Part shown: positions 1 through 5,476 of the stretch, one piece after another
Layout: every line of letters begins with the position of its first letter
Numbering within the stretch: position 1 is the stretch's first letter
DNA from: JAWOGN01 sp046496815
GTDB lineage: Bacteria > Desulfobacterota > DSM-4660 > Desulfatiglandales > Desulfatiglandaceae
Assembly: GCA_046496815.1 (NCBI GenBank)
Contig: JAWOGN010000020.1
Coordinates: 1-5,476, forward strand
Length of the DNA stretch: 5,476 bases
Direction: 5' to 3'
Notes under the pieces: generated by a model
Told to the model about the DNA's origin: nothing
Databases searched by the model: none
Seen by the model: only the letters and a program-made list of their open reading frames with translations
Position numbers and translations under genes: made by a program

Positions 1-1220
1 CTGGCCAATTCTCTGGCTCGCATGCTACCCTGTTTATTCATGCGAAAGAAATGCTCACGTGCTTGCAACTCCTTTAGATAAGCCTCGAGGTTGTCTGTGG
101 CGTTGCCAGAGATACGGGCTTGTTCCCCTTCGGTCAGCTTAACCTGAAGGGCGGTTATAATCCTCATTGTGATCTCGTCTTGCACTTCAAAAATGTCTTT
201 TAGGTCCCGATCATAGCGTTCAGCCCAAAGATGAATGCCTTCAATGGCATCGACAAGCTGCGCGGTTATCCGAACCCGTTCTGCATCCTTTCGAACGCTG
301 CCTTCAAGCACATAGCGGATACCCAAGTCCTCGGCAACTTGCTGAACCTTTACGGGCTTGCCCTTGTAAGTGAAGGTGGAATTTCGGGCAATTACAAACA
401 ATTGGTCGGTCTTTGAAAGCGCTGTGATGATTTCTTCAGTTAAGCCATCACTGAAGTATTCTTGTTCAGGATCGCCACTCATGTTGTCGAACGGCAACAC
501 GGCTATGGAGGGTTTATCCGGCAAAGGGAATGCCATTTTCTCTATAGAGGCAGGCTCAATCGCCGGTGGCCGGGAATAAAAATTCCAGACAGCCAAGGCG
601 CCCAGCACCAGGGTGAGCGCTACTGCAACCGTTGCCGAAGGCCAGCGTTTGCGCCTTCGCACCTCCTCCCCAATCACCTTTCCTACGGCCTCAGGGGCCG
701 TTAGGACCTGGTACACTCGAATCGGTTTCTCAATGTTTTTGACTTCCTGCTCTCCCAGATACTCATAACCAAGTGGCAGCTTCTTGCCAATTTGGTCGAA
801 AGCTGTTCCGGAGATGCAGATCCCTCCACCCTCTGCGAGCCCCTCGACCCTCGCCGCCACGTTGACACCATCACCATAAATCCTACCTTCATCATCTATG
901 ACATCGCCAAGGTTGACTCCGATGCGAAACTCCATTCTGCGGTTTTCAGGAAGACTCGCATTCTTCTCCTTCAGATCTTCCTGGATTTTTGCCGCGCATT
1001 CCACTGCGTCCACGACACTTGAGAACTCTGCCAGAATGTTGTCCCCCGGGGAGTCCACCACCCGGCCGCTGAATTGCTCGGCCAGGGAGAATATGACCTC
1101 ACGATAGCTCTTCAAGGTCTCAACTGTCGAAACCTCATTCTCACCCATCAGGCGGCTGTATCCCTTCACATCCGCACTCAGGATGGCGGTCAGCTTCCGC
1201 TTGGCCCGTTCCTCTGCCAC
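1..1220 (-). CDS. Class III adenylate/guanylate cyclase with transmembrane helix, TolB/FlgO-like domain and TPR start (3' end outside window)
   Basis: The visible 406 residues (my translation) begin with a class III nucleotide cyclase domain, about residues 8-172. The likely metal-binding aspartates are D17 in SADVKGYSRLM and D60 in DSPGDNILAEF. The Asn/Arg pair that stabilises the transition state is N120 and R124 in YGDGVNVAARVE. A single hydrophobic helix lies at about 194-215, preceded by a basic stretch (RRRKR). A TolB/FlgO-like domain follows from about 232 (PLPDKPSIAVLPF, then YFSDGLTEEI, YVLEGSVRK, HLWAERYDRD). The ORF leaves the window where TPR repeats are expected. By family knowledge it converts ATP (or GTP) to a cyclic nucleotide in the cytoplasm; substrate specificity cannot be read safely here. 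The GTG start at 1220 is chosen because AGGGGGTGA sits 4 nt upstream; a TTG directly before it is the alternative. It is a paralogue of the gene at 2841-5476 and nearly identical to it across 211-766. Confidence 0.93.
   Translation of the reverse strand, partial: MAEERAKRKLTAILSADVKGYSRLMGENEVSTVETLKSYREVIFSLAEQFSGRVVDSPGDNILAEFSSVVDAVECAAKIQEDLKEKNASLPENRRMEFRIGVNLGDVIDDEGRIYGDGVNVAARVEGLAEGGGICISGTAFDQIGKKLPLGYEYLGEQEVKNIEKPIRVYQVLTAPEAVGKVIGEEVRRRKRWPSATVAVALTLVLGALAVWNFYSRPPAIEPASIEKMAFPLPDKPSIAVLPFDNMSGDPEQEYFSDGLTEEIITALSKTDQLFVIARNSTFTYKGKPVKVQQVAEDLGIRYVLEGSVRKDAERVRITAQLVDAIEGIHLWAERYDRDLKDIFEVQDEITMRIITALQVKLTEGEQARISGNATDNLEAYLKELQAREHFFRMNKQGSMRARELA
211..766 (-). repeat. Direct repeat, left copy (within the left cyclase gene)
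   Basis: It aligns without gaps to 4921-5476 at an offset of 4710. Positions 580-766 are identical to 5290-5476 (187 bp, cut only by the window edge). Positions 211-579 differ at about 27 sites by my count (about 93% identity), clustered at 529-579. Below 211 similarity falls abruptly. It covers the cyclase C-terminus, membrane helix and most of the first TolB-like domain. Confidence 0.92.
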
Positions 1221-1224
1221 CAAA

Positions 1225-1233
1225 TCACCCCCT
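1225..1233 (-). promoter_or_regulatory. Ribosome binding site of the left cyclase gene
   Basis: On the minus strand the sequence AGGGGGTGA differs at one base from the full anti-16S complement AGGAGGTGA and lies 4 nt before GTG 1220. It decides the GTG start over other codons and directly follows the U-rich end of the terminator-like hairpin. Confidence 0.7.
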
Positions 1234-1234
1234 C

Positions 1235-1281
1235 AAAAACACAAAAAGCCTCCAAGCGGATACAGATATCCACTGAAGGCT
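1235..1281 (-). terminator. Terminator-like hairpin in the leader of the left cyclase gene (possible attenuator)
   Basis: Read on the minus strand, 1281-1273 (AGCCTTCAG) pairs with 1255-1247 (TTGGAGGCT) in 9 bp including two G-U wobbles. An inner GGATA/TATCC stem of 5 bp (1271-1267 with 1262-1258) is closed by a TCTG loop. The stem is followed by TTTTTGTGTTTTT (1247-1235). The wobbles are legal only in the minus-strand RNA, which supports a role in that transcript. It ends 14 nt upstream of GTG 1220 and downstream of a predicted promoter, so it would stop transcripts before the cyclase unless relieved. It might instead simply block read-through from upstream. Confidence 0.6.
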
Positions 1282-1289
1282 CAGTTCTC

Positions 1290-1345
1290 AGCACTTTCTG
1301 GAGACAAAGCACCATCATTTTCTTCTCAGAAAGTTGGGTTGTGCT
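1290..1345 (-). promoter_or_regulatory. Inverted repeats in the leader of the left cyclase gene
   Basis: A perfect 8-bp inverted repeat (ACTTTCTG at 1293-1300, CAGAAAGT at 1327-1334) sits just upstream of the terminator-like hairpin. AGCAC (1290-1294) can also pair with GTGCT (1341-1345), extending the stem across an 8-nt bulge at the cost of two of the inner pairs. A small ACTGA/TCAGT pairing would compete with the 5' arm of the terminator hairpin. Together they look like a folded leader; no known riboswitch class is recognised. Confidence 0.4.
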
Positions 1346-1369
1346 GTTCGTTTGACTTTGCTTTACTGA

Positions 1370-1386
1370 AATGAATTGAGTTCATT
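1370..1386. repeat. Inverted repeat at the predicted cyclase transcription start
   Basis: AATGAA (1370-1375) and TTCATT (1381-1386) form a perfect 6-bp inverted repeat around TTGAG, overlapping the predicted start near 1383. It could be an operator half-site pair or the first hairpin of the leader; nothing in the sequence decides this. Confidence 0.3.
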
Positions 1387-1389
1387 CTT

Positions 1390-1418
1390 ATTAAGTCCCA
1401 AACAGGCAGGGATGTCAA
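1390..1418 (-). promoter_or_regulatory. Sigma-70-type promoter for the left cyclase gene
   Basis: The minus strand has a perfect -35 TTGACA (1418-1413), a 17-nt spacer and a -10 CTTAAT (1395-1390) that matches 4 of 6 consensus bases. Transcription would begin near 1383, leaving a leader of about 160 nt that holds the inverted repeats and the terminator-like hairpin. Confidence 0.55.
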
Positions 1419-1572
1419 GCCAAATCGGTGGGCACAATATGTGGGAGTCATGAGGAGGCGACAGAATCAGGTGGAGCTTTTGTTTTCTGCTATCAAGCTG
1501 CATTCCTAAACACCCCAAAATTGTGCACTATCGTATTGGGAACCTTTACTCCAAGCCCCTGAAATTTTATGA

Positions 1573-1591
1573 TATCAGCACTCGGCTGATA
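1573..1591. repeat. 7-bp perfect inverted repeat
   Basis: TATCAGC (1573-1579) and GCTGATA (1585-1591) are perfect complements around ACTCG, overlapping the palindrome TGATATCA (1570-1577). There is no T-tract on either side, so it does not look like a terminator. It may be a protein binding site or a small hairpin. Confidence 0.35.
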
Positions 1592-1660
1592 CTTGGCTTC
1601 ATGGCAGGGTATCCAAGGTCTGGGGTATGGAAAATCTGATTCACTCCCCGCCTAATCTGA

Positions 1661-1712
1661 TATAATTTTTCTTGACTTTTGCTCTCAAACGGCGCTGAAT
1701 AAAATTTATAAT
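1661..1712 (+). promoter_or_regulatory. AT-rich promoter candidate region for the DUF2141-like gene
   Basis: Two perfect TATAAT hexamers occur at 1661-1666 and 1707-1712, and TTGACT lies at 1672-1677. No pair has ideal spacing: the TTGACT to second TATAAT spacer is 29 nt, and TTCACT (1640-1645) to the first TATAAT is 15 nt. A start near 1720 would place the hairpin and riboswitch candidate in a leader of about 320 nt. Confidence 0.3.
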
Positions 1713-1783
1713 TTCTTTTCACCCTTCAACCTCCATCCTGGAGGCCAGTTCATGGGAAGACCTCTCAAAATGGTCCAGCCTTG

Positions 1784-1813
1784 CTCCTGACGGGACGTTC
1801 GTTCTGTCGGGAG
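1784..1813 (+). repeat. Strong 13-bp hairpin upstream of the riboswitch candidate
   Basis: CTCCTGACGGGAC (1784-1796) pairs with GTTCTGTCGGGAG (1801-1813) in 13 consecutive pairs, three of them G-U, around a GTTC loop. No T-tract follows, so it is not a typical terminator. It abuts the GEMM-like core and may be an outer domain of the same RNA, or a processing or stability element. Confidence 0.5.
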
Positions 1814-1960
1814 ACTCCGCAACTCCAAAGCCAAACCCATTGAAAGATGGGGACGGAAAGCCACGGGTCTCAATACTTCATTCTGACCCTGATTCTCGTT
1901 TTTTCCGCTACTTGAGACCTTCGACCTGAAAGACAGGCGGGCCGCCGAGGCTGAGATCCC
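1809..1960 (+). promoter_or_regulatory. GEMM-I-like (cyclic-di-GMP-type) riboswitch candidate
   Basis: The core at 1830-1870 matches the GEMM-I pattern as I remember it: CAAACC, a short stem with a GNRA loop, then GGGACG-AAAGCCACGGGTCT. The stem is CCCATT (1836-1841) with GATGGG (1846-1851), capped by GAAA. The usual GGC-AAA / GACGC-AAAGCC becomes GCC-AAA / GACGG-AAAGCC, which is a G-C to C-G swap if those positions pair, as I recall for Vc2 (G21-C46). The aligned ligand-contacting G is kept, which would favour c-di-GMP over cGAMP. The 3' part is less canonical: GGCGGGCCGCCGA (1936-1948) resembles the usual 3' end GCCGGGTTGCCGA, and GGGA/CTC (1809-1817) can close with GAG/TCCC (1953-1960). 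The outer boundaries are guesses. The element lies about 80 nt before ATG 2041. Confidence 0.6.
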
Positions 1961-2027
1961 AAGAGTAATTGATGGAAGTGCACGGTTTTTTCACAATTTG
2001 AATGCTGGTTGTCTGTGGCGCCAGCTC

Positions 2028-2033
2028 AAGGAG
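2028..2033 (+). promoter_or_regulatory. Ribosome binding site of the DUF2141-like gene
   Basis: AAGGAG lies 7 nt before ATG 2041 and selects it over ATG 2002 and ATG 2035. The overlapping CTCAAG (2025-2030) can pair with CTTGAG at 1911-1916 in the leader, so the site could be masked. Confidence 0.65.
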
Positions 2034-2040
2034 AATGGAG

Positions 2041-2478
2041 ATGAAACAGAAATGGATGATTCTTTTTGTTCTTCTATTTTTGGCCTCTCCCATTTCATAT
2101 GCTCAAGAAAAGTTTACAATATCAGGGGAGGTATTTATCGCTGAGGAAGGGAAACTCTTCATCGAACTTCACAACTCTCAGGATACTTGGCGTGCGATGA
2201 TCAGGCCGCCTATCTTTCAAGCAATAGAACCGAATGACGAACAAAAAAAAGCGAGCAAGGTTCTATTCAAATTTGAAGGTGTTCCAGCGGGCACCTATGC
2301 GATCCGTGCTTGGTTGGATGCGAATCGCAATGGAGACCTGGATCGGACGGAAACGGGTTATCCAAAAGAACCAGTCGGCGTACATAGGTTTTTCGCCGGG
2401 AAATGGTCTTGGGATAGGGTCAAGTTTGATTTGAATCAGGATTTAAGTGGCCTTATTATCGCCATGGGCCGATGGTAG
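2041..2478 (+). CDS. Small secreted DUF2141-like protein
   Basis: This encodes 145 residues from ATG 2041. The N-terminus is a classic signal peptide: MKQK, a hydrophobic core WMILFVLLFLA, then SPISYA with probable signal peptidase I cleavage after A21, leaving QEKF. There is no lipobox cysteine. The mature part resembles the DUF2141 family: an early strand GKLFIELHNS, then GVPAGTYA (80-87), then LDANRNGDLDRTETG (92-106), which matches the family's D-x-N-x-N-G-x-L-D signature and resembles a calcium-binding loop, then YPKEPVG (107-113). The function of DUF2141 is not established; export to periplasm or cell surface is inferred. An upstream in-frame ATG at 2002 would put 13 extra residues before the signal peptide and lacks a ribosome site. 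The ATG at 2041 has AAGGAG 7 nt upstream and is preferred; ATG 2035 is too close to it. The gene diverges from the cyclase at 1220 and has a riboswitch-like leader. Confidence 0.85.
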   Translation: MKQKWMILFVLLFLASPISYAQEKFTISGEVFIAEEGKLFIELHNSQDTWRAMIRPPIFQAIEPNDEQKKASKVLFKFEGVPAGTYAIRAWLDANRNGDLDRTETGYPKEPVGVHRFFAGKWSWDRVKFDLNQDLSGLIIAMGRW

Positions 2479-2840
2479 ATCAAAGAATGACAGACAGCCA
2501 CAGAGAGTGTCCTACGATTAACAGCGGCTGAGAGATAGCTGAACCAAGAACTGGTAAAGGGTTTTCAAGGTAGAGTTGAGTTGTGTGATCGCTCCACCTT
2601 TTCACTTTTGAGTGAGATCAAGACTTGTTTCGGTACACAGAAGCGACAGGCACCACCTTTCCATTCAACCATACGATACGAATAGCCGAATCCGAAGGGG
2701 GATCGGAAAACCGGTTTCTAGGGGGTTTGCCGACCGGTGATTTTGGGGTAGTCGCTGGTTGCAAAAGCCTTGCTTGCACAACAACCTACAACCTCAACCA
2801 AACCCCCACCATTACGCAAGTAGCTCTCCCATCTGCGATT
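2479..2840. other. Intergenic region between convergent genes, no gene seen
   Basis: This lies between the ends of the plus-strand DUF2141-like gene and the minus-strand cyclase. It contains a perfect 10-bp palindrome AAACCGGTTT (2708-2717), a second ACCGGT (2733-2738), and an imperfect stem CCGA/TCC with GGA/TCGG (2686-2706). None is followed by a T-tract in either direction, so no rho-independent terminator can be called for either gene. Confidence 0.5.
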
Positions 2841-5476
2841 CTATTTGGCAGTCAACTCCCGTTCTAACCCAGCCTTCCTTAATGCCTCCACCCACCTTCT
2901 CATTACTTCTGGATCTTTCCAAGGTGCCCGTTGTTGATATCCCTTCGAAGTATACTTGGGGTCTATTTTCAGCAGTTCTTGCGCCTCAGACTTTGCCTCC
3001 GCCACTTTATTCACCTCGATATAGGTAGCTATTAAACCTAAACGTGCTGGCTGATTTCTAGGGCTCATAGAGACCGCCTTTCTAAGTGAAGAGACAGCCT
3101 GTTCATACTGCCTTGAGTTGAATTGGGCCCATCCGAGGTGCATGTAATAATGCGAAGGAGGGTAAGGATTCATCCGGATTCCCTTTTCAAGATAACCTAT
3201 TGCTTCCTCGTCTCTGCAGGAAAAATTCAGGGCTCTCCCCAGAGCCAGGTAGGCATCGGCAGAGCCGGGCGCAACTTTTACAGCCTGTTCCCCGGCACGC
3301 ACAGCCTCGTCATGTTGTTTTCGCCACCCACAGACGAACTCCAATGCTTTGTAAGCAGCAAGTTGAGCTGGGTCGAGGCTGACAGACTTCCTCGCATATT
3401 CATATGCTTTGCTCAACGATTCCAGAGGATTGATTCCAAATGCGAATTTAAGGCTGTATCCGCCGCTCAAAACTGCATATGCCCCTGAGAATTGGGGGTC
3501 TAAAGCGATCGCTTCCTCGCACATCTTAATTGAAAGTGCAGTGTCATCCTTGTTTAATCTGTACGAAAGCTCACGTGCTTCCAAGGTCTTGAGATAGGCC
3601 TCAAGGTTCGTTGTCCCTGCCGCCAGAAAGCGCGCTGATTCCCCTTCTGTCAGGGAAACTTGGAGAGACGTAAGAATTTTCATGGTGACTTCGTCTTGAA
3701 TAGTGAATACGTCTTTCATCTTTCGATCGTATCTCTCGGCCCAAAGATGATTCCCCGTGGCAGCATCTATAAGCTGGGCCGTGATGCGAAGCTGATCCCC
3801 GCTCCTTCGGACACTCCCTTCAAGCACGTATTTCACTCCTAATTCGCGGCTTACCTGCTTCACGTCCACCTCTTTGCCTTTATATTTAAACGATGAGGTT
3901 CGAGCGATGACAAACAGGTTGGGAGTTTTTGACAGAGCCGTAATGATCTCCTCAGTAATCCCGTCACTGAAATATTCCTGGCTCTTGTCGTCGCTCATGT
4001 TGACAAAGGGCAGGACGGCGATGGAGGGTTTGTCGGGGAGAGGTAGTGGTGGTGTCTCTGGGAGCCCGGCCTTTCTTAAGGCTTCTATCGCTCGATCATC
4101 ATCGGCTTGATTTTTGAAGTTCAGGGTTTTTGAGTAGGATTCAAGAGAAAATTTCGGATTTATTCTGAGTATCTCTGCGGCTCCGGCTCGGGCTTCCTCC
4201 ATTCGCCCGGCCATACTATATGCCCGGGTCAAAATTAAATGAGAAATCAAATCATTGGGAGCTCTTTGCACTGCCTTTTTACTAACAGAAATCGCCTCTT
4301 CATGACGCCCTAAAAACGAGTAGGCATTTCCCAAGGATCGTAGGCTAAAGCTAGAAGAGAATGGATCCAGTCGCACACCCTGTTCAAGCTCGAGGACAGC
4401 TTCCTCAAAACGCCCGGAGGAACCCAAAGCCAATCCATAAAAAGTGCGAGCAGTGGATGAACTGGGATTGAGATTAACGGCTTTCCGGCATTCAGCGATC
4501 GCCTTGTCATGCTGTCTTATGGTTAGATAGAGAAAACCCACCAAATCGTGAGCATTCGCCCCAAGAGCGATCGCCTTTTGCTCAAGTTCTATCGCTTTTC
4601 CTATAGACCGCTTGGGGGAGTCTGTTGCTTGAAGCCATGCATCCAGCATATGAGTCGCACCCAACAAAGCATAGGCCACTCCATAGTCAGGATCTATGGA
4701 AATTGCTTCCTCTGCTAAACGACGCGAAATAACATTATCCTCTTTGGTCATCCGCATATGGTATTCTCGTGATTTCAGGTACTTTAGGAAGGCCTCAAGG
4801 CTATCGGTGCCTCCTGCTATCTGGACGGCATCTCCTCCAATCGTCAGTTTCACATGCAATGCCGCTGTGATCTGTTTCGTAATATCGTCCTGGATGGCAA
4901 ATATATCTTGTAAATCCCGATCATAGCGTTCAGCCCAAAGATGAATACCTTCAAGGGCATCGACAAGCTGCGCGGTTATCCGAACGCGTTCCGCATCCTT
5001 TCGAACGCTGCCTTCAAGCACATAGCGGATACCCAGGTCCTCAGCAACTTGCTGAACCTTTACGGGCTTGCCCTTGTAAGTAAAGGTGGAGTTTCGGGCA
5101 ATTACAAACAATTGGTCGGTCTTTGAAAGCGCTGTGATGATTTCTTCAGTTAAACCATCACTGAAGTATTCTTGTTCGGGATCACCACTCATGTTGTCGA
5201 ACGGCAACACGGCTATGGAAGGTTTATCCGGCAAAGGATAAGCCATCTTCTCCACAGAGGCAGGTTCGATCGGAGGCAGCCGAAAATAGAAATTCCAGAC
5301 AGCCAAGGCGCCCAGCACCAGGGTGAGCGCTACTGCAACCGTTGCCGAAGGCCAGCGTTTGCGCCTTCGCACCTCCTCCCCAATCACCTTTCCTACGGCC
5401 TCAGGGGCCGTTAGGACCTGGTACACTCGAATCGGTTTCTCAATGTTTTTGACTTCCTGCTCTCCCAGATACTCAT
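2841..5476 (-). CDS. Class III nucleotide cyclase paralogue with two tandem TolB/FlgO-like + TPR modules (5' end outside window)
   Basis: The reading frame is open from the right edge to TAG at 2841-2843, giving 877 visible residues. By alignment with the neighbouring cyclase about 152 N-terminal residues are missing, so the whole protein should be near 1029 aa. The first visible residues (EYLGEQEVKNIEKPIRVYQV) are the C-terminal end of the cyclase domain, so no active-site residue can be checked. A transmembrane helix follows at visible residues 42-63. Module 1 (about 80-477) has a TolB/FlgO-like domain starting PLPDKPSIAVLPFDNMS, then TPR-like helix pairs (for example GRFEEAVLELEQGVRLDP, GRHEEAISVSKKAVQRAP), ending EALRKAGLPE. 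Module 2 (about 478-877) repeats the order, from PLPDKPSIAVLPFVNMS to EALRKAGLERE. The GTG at 5426 is an internal valine codon, not the start. The protein probably makes a cyclic nucleotide in the cytoplasm; the ligand of the TolB/TPR part is unknown. Confidence 0.93.
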   Translation of the reverse strand, partial: EYLGEQEVKNIEKPIRVYQVLTAPEAVGKVIGEEVRRRKRWPSATVAVALTLVLGALAVWNFYFRLPPIEPASVEKMAYPLPDKPSIAVLPFDNMSGDPEQEYFSDGLTEEIITALSKTDQLFVIARNSTFTYKGKPVKVQQVAEDLGIRYVLEGSVRKDAERVRITAQLVDALEGIHLWAERYDRDLQDIFAIQDDITKQITAALHVKLTIGGDAVQIAGGTDSLEAFLKYLKSREYHMRMTKEDNVISRRLAEEAISIDPDYGVAYALLGATHMLDAWLQATDSPKRSIGKAIELEQKAIALGANAHDLVGFLYLTIRQHDKAIAECRKAVNLNPSSSTARTFYGLALGSSGRFEEAVLELEQGVRLDPFSSSFSLRSLGNAYSFLGRHEEAISVSKKAVQRAPNDLISHLILTRAYSMAGRMEEARAGAAEILRINPKFSLESYSKTLNFKNQADDDRAIEALRKAGLPETPPLPLPDKPSIAVLPFVNMSDDKSQEYFSDGITEEIITALSKTPNLFVIARTSSFKYKGKEVDVKQVSRELGVKYVLEGSVRRSGDQLRITAQLIDAATGNHLWAERYDRKMKDVFTIQDEVTMKILTSLQVSLTEGESARFLAAGTTNLEAYLKTLEARELSYRLNKDDTALSIKMCEEAIALDPQFSGAYAVLSGGYSLKFAFGINPLESLSKAYEYARKSVSLDPAQLAAYKALEFVCGWRKQHDEAVRAGEQAVKVAPGSADAYLALGRALNFSCRDEEAIGYLEKGIRMNPYPPSHYYMHLGWAQFNSRQYEQAVSSLRKAVSMSPRNQPARLGLIATYIEVNKVAEAKSEAQELLKIDPKYTSKGYQQRAPWKDPEVMRRWVEALRKAGLERELTAK
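2844..4043 (-). repeat. TolB/FlgO-like + TPR module 2 of the right cyclase
   Basis: This encodes 400 residues, starting PLPDKPSIAVLPFVNMSDD and ending at the stop codon. The domain order, length and terminal EALRKAGL signature repeat those of module 1. The join falls exactly where a single-module protein would be expected to end, which suggests fusion of a whole module rather than gradual growth. Confidence 0.85.
4044..5237 (-). repeat. TolB/FlgO-like + TPR module 1 of the right cyclase
   Basis: This encodes 398 residues, from PLPDKPSIAVLPFDNMS to the join after EALRKAGLPETPP. The first roughly 130 residues form the TolB/FlgO-like domain; the rest are TPR-like helix pairs. It aligns with module 2 at about 68% identity over the TolB-like part, by eye. 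Confidence 0.85.
4921..5476 (-). repeat. Direct repeat, right copy (within the right cyclase gene)
   Basis: This is the partner of 211-766 in the same orientation. The copy probably continues beyond the window, since identity is perfect at the edge. Recombination between the copies would remove 4710 bp, including the DUF2141-like gene, and leave one hybrid cyclase. Confidence 0.92.

Larger units (their letters stand above)
1221..2040. other. 820-bp divergent control region between the left cyclase and the DUF2141-like gene
   Basis: No convincing protein-coding gene is seen on either strand. The left part (1221-1418) is promoter and leader for the minus-strand cyclase. The right part (about 1660-2040) is promoter and structured leader for the plus-strand DUF2141-like gene. 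The middle (1419-1660) holds only a short hairpin at 1573-1591 and otherwise nothing I can name. Some short frames run through it, but none has a good start site or recognisable protein. Confidence 0.6.

Noticed and set aside
231..704. Plus-strand open frames 231-416, 370-579 and 462-704, with look-alikes at 4941-5126 and 5172-5414
   Set aside because: They are antisense to the TolB-like coding region. Their mutual similarity follows from the direct repeat, and they have no ribosome sites or recognisable protein features.
1041..1043. Asn instead of Gly after the second metal-binding Asp (PGDN rather than TGDG) as a sign of an inactive cyclase
   Set aside because: The PGDN form is, as I recall, common in this cyclase family, and the other catalytic residues (D17, N120, R124) are present.
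1898..1906. T-run after GGGTC/GACCC as a rho-independent terminator
   Set aside because: The stem is only 5 bp with a 15-nt loop, and 9 nt separate it from the T-run.
2002..2040. Longer start for the DUF2141-like protein at ATG 2002
   Set aside because: It would add 13 residues with charged RR ahead of a normal signal peptide, and it lacks a ribosome site, whereas ATG 2041 has AAGGAG at good spacing.
2625..2867. 80-residue plus-strand frame starting at a TTG
   Set aside because: There is no ribosome site, it resembles no family I know, and it overlaps the end of the right cyclase gene.
5424..5426. GTG as the start of an 861-residue right-hand protein
   Set aside because: The frame is open to the window edge and the upstream residues match the cyclase domain of the left gene, so this is an internal valine codon.

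Overview
The window looks like a bacterial chromosome segment of moderate GC. The cyclase/TolB-like/TPR architecture and a GEMM-like riboswitch motif resemble what is common in Deltaproteobacteria-like lineages (Desulfobacterota, Geobacter relatives). That placement comes from memory of the families and is tentative. No rRNA, tRNA, transposase, integrase or CRISPR array is visible.

Layout. Positions 1-1220 (minus strand) hold the 5' part of a membrane-anchored class III nucleotide cyclase. It has a cyclase domain, one transmembrane helix, a TolB/FlgO-like domain and the start of a TPR region, and it runs off the left edge. Positions 1221-2040 are a divergent control region. On the minus side it has a good promoter, a structured leader and a terminator-like hairpin just upstream of the cyclase start. 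On the plus side it has AT-rich promoter candidates, a 13-bp hairpin and a GEMM-I-like (c-di-GMP-type) riboswitch candidate ahead of a small secreted DUF2141-like protein (2041-2478). Positions 2479-2840 show no convincing gene. Positions 2841-5476 (minus strand) hold most of a second cyclase paralogue, lacking only about 152 N-terminal residues beyond the right edge. This paralogue carries two consecutive TolB-like + TPR modules, about 398 and 400 residues long, where its neighbour shows one before leaving the window.

The two cyclase genes share a direct repeat with a constant offset of 4710 bp (211-766 and 4921-5476). Its last 187 bp are identical up to the window edge, about 93% of the remainder matches, and similarity drops sharply on the far side. 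Past that boundary the left gene resembles the second module of its neighbour more than the first. This points to tandem duplication with later recombination or gene conversion.

Functionally, the cyclases probably make a cyclic purine nucleotide in the cytoplasm and are coupled through one membrane helix to TolB-like/TPR domains that may sense or scaffold. The DUF2141-like protein is probably exported and may be controlled by a different cyclic nucleotide through its leader RNA. The link between the two arms is inferred from gene order only.
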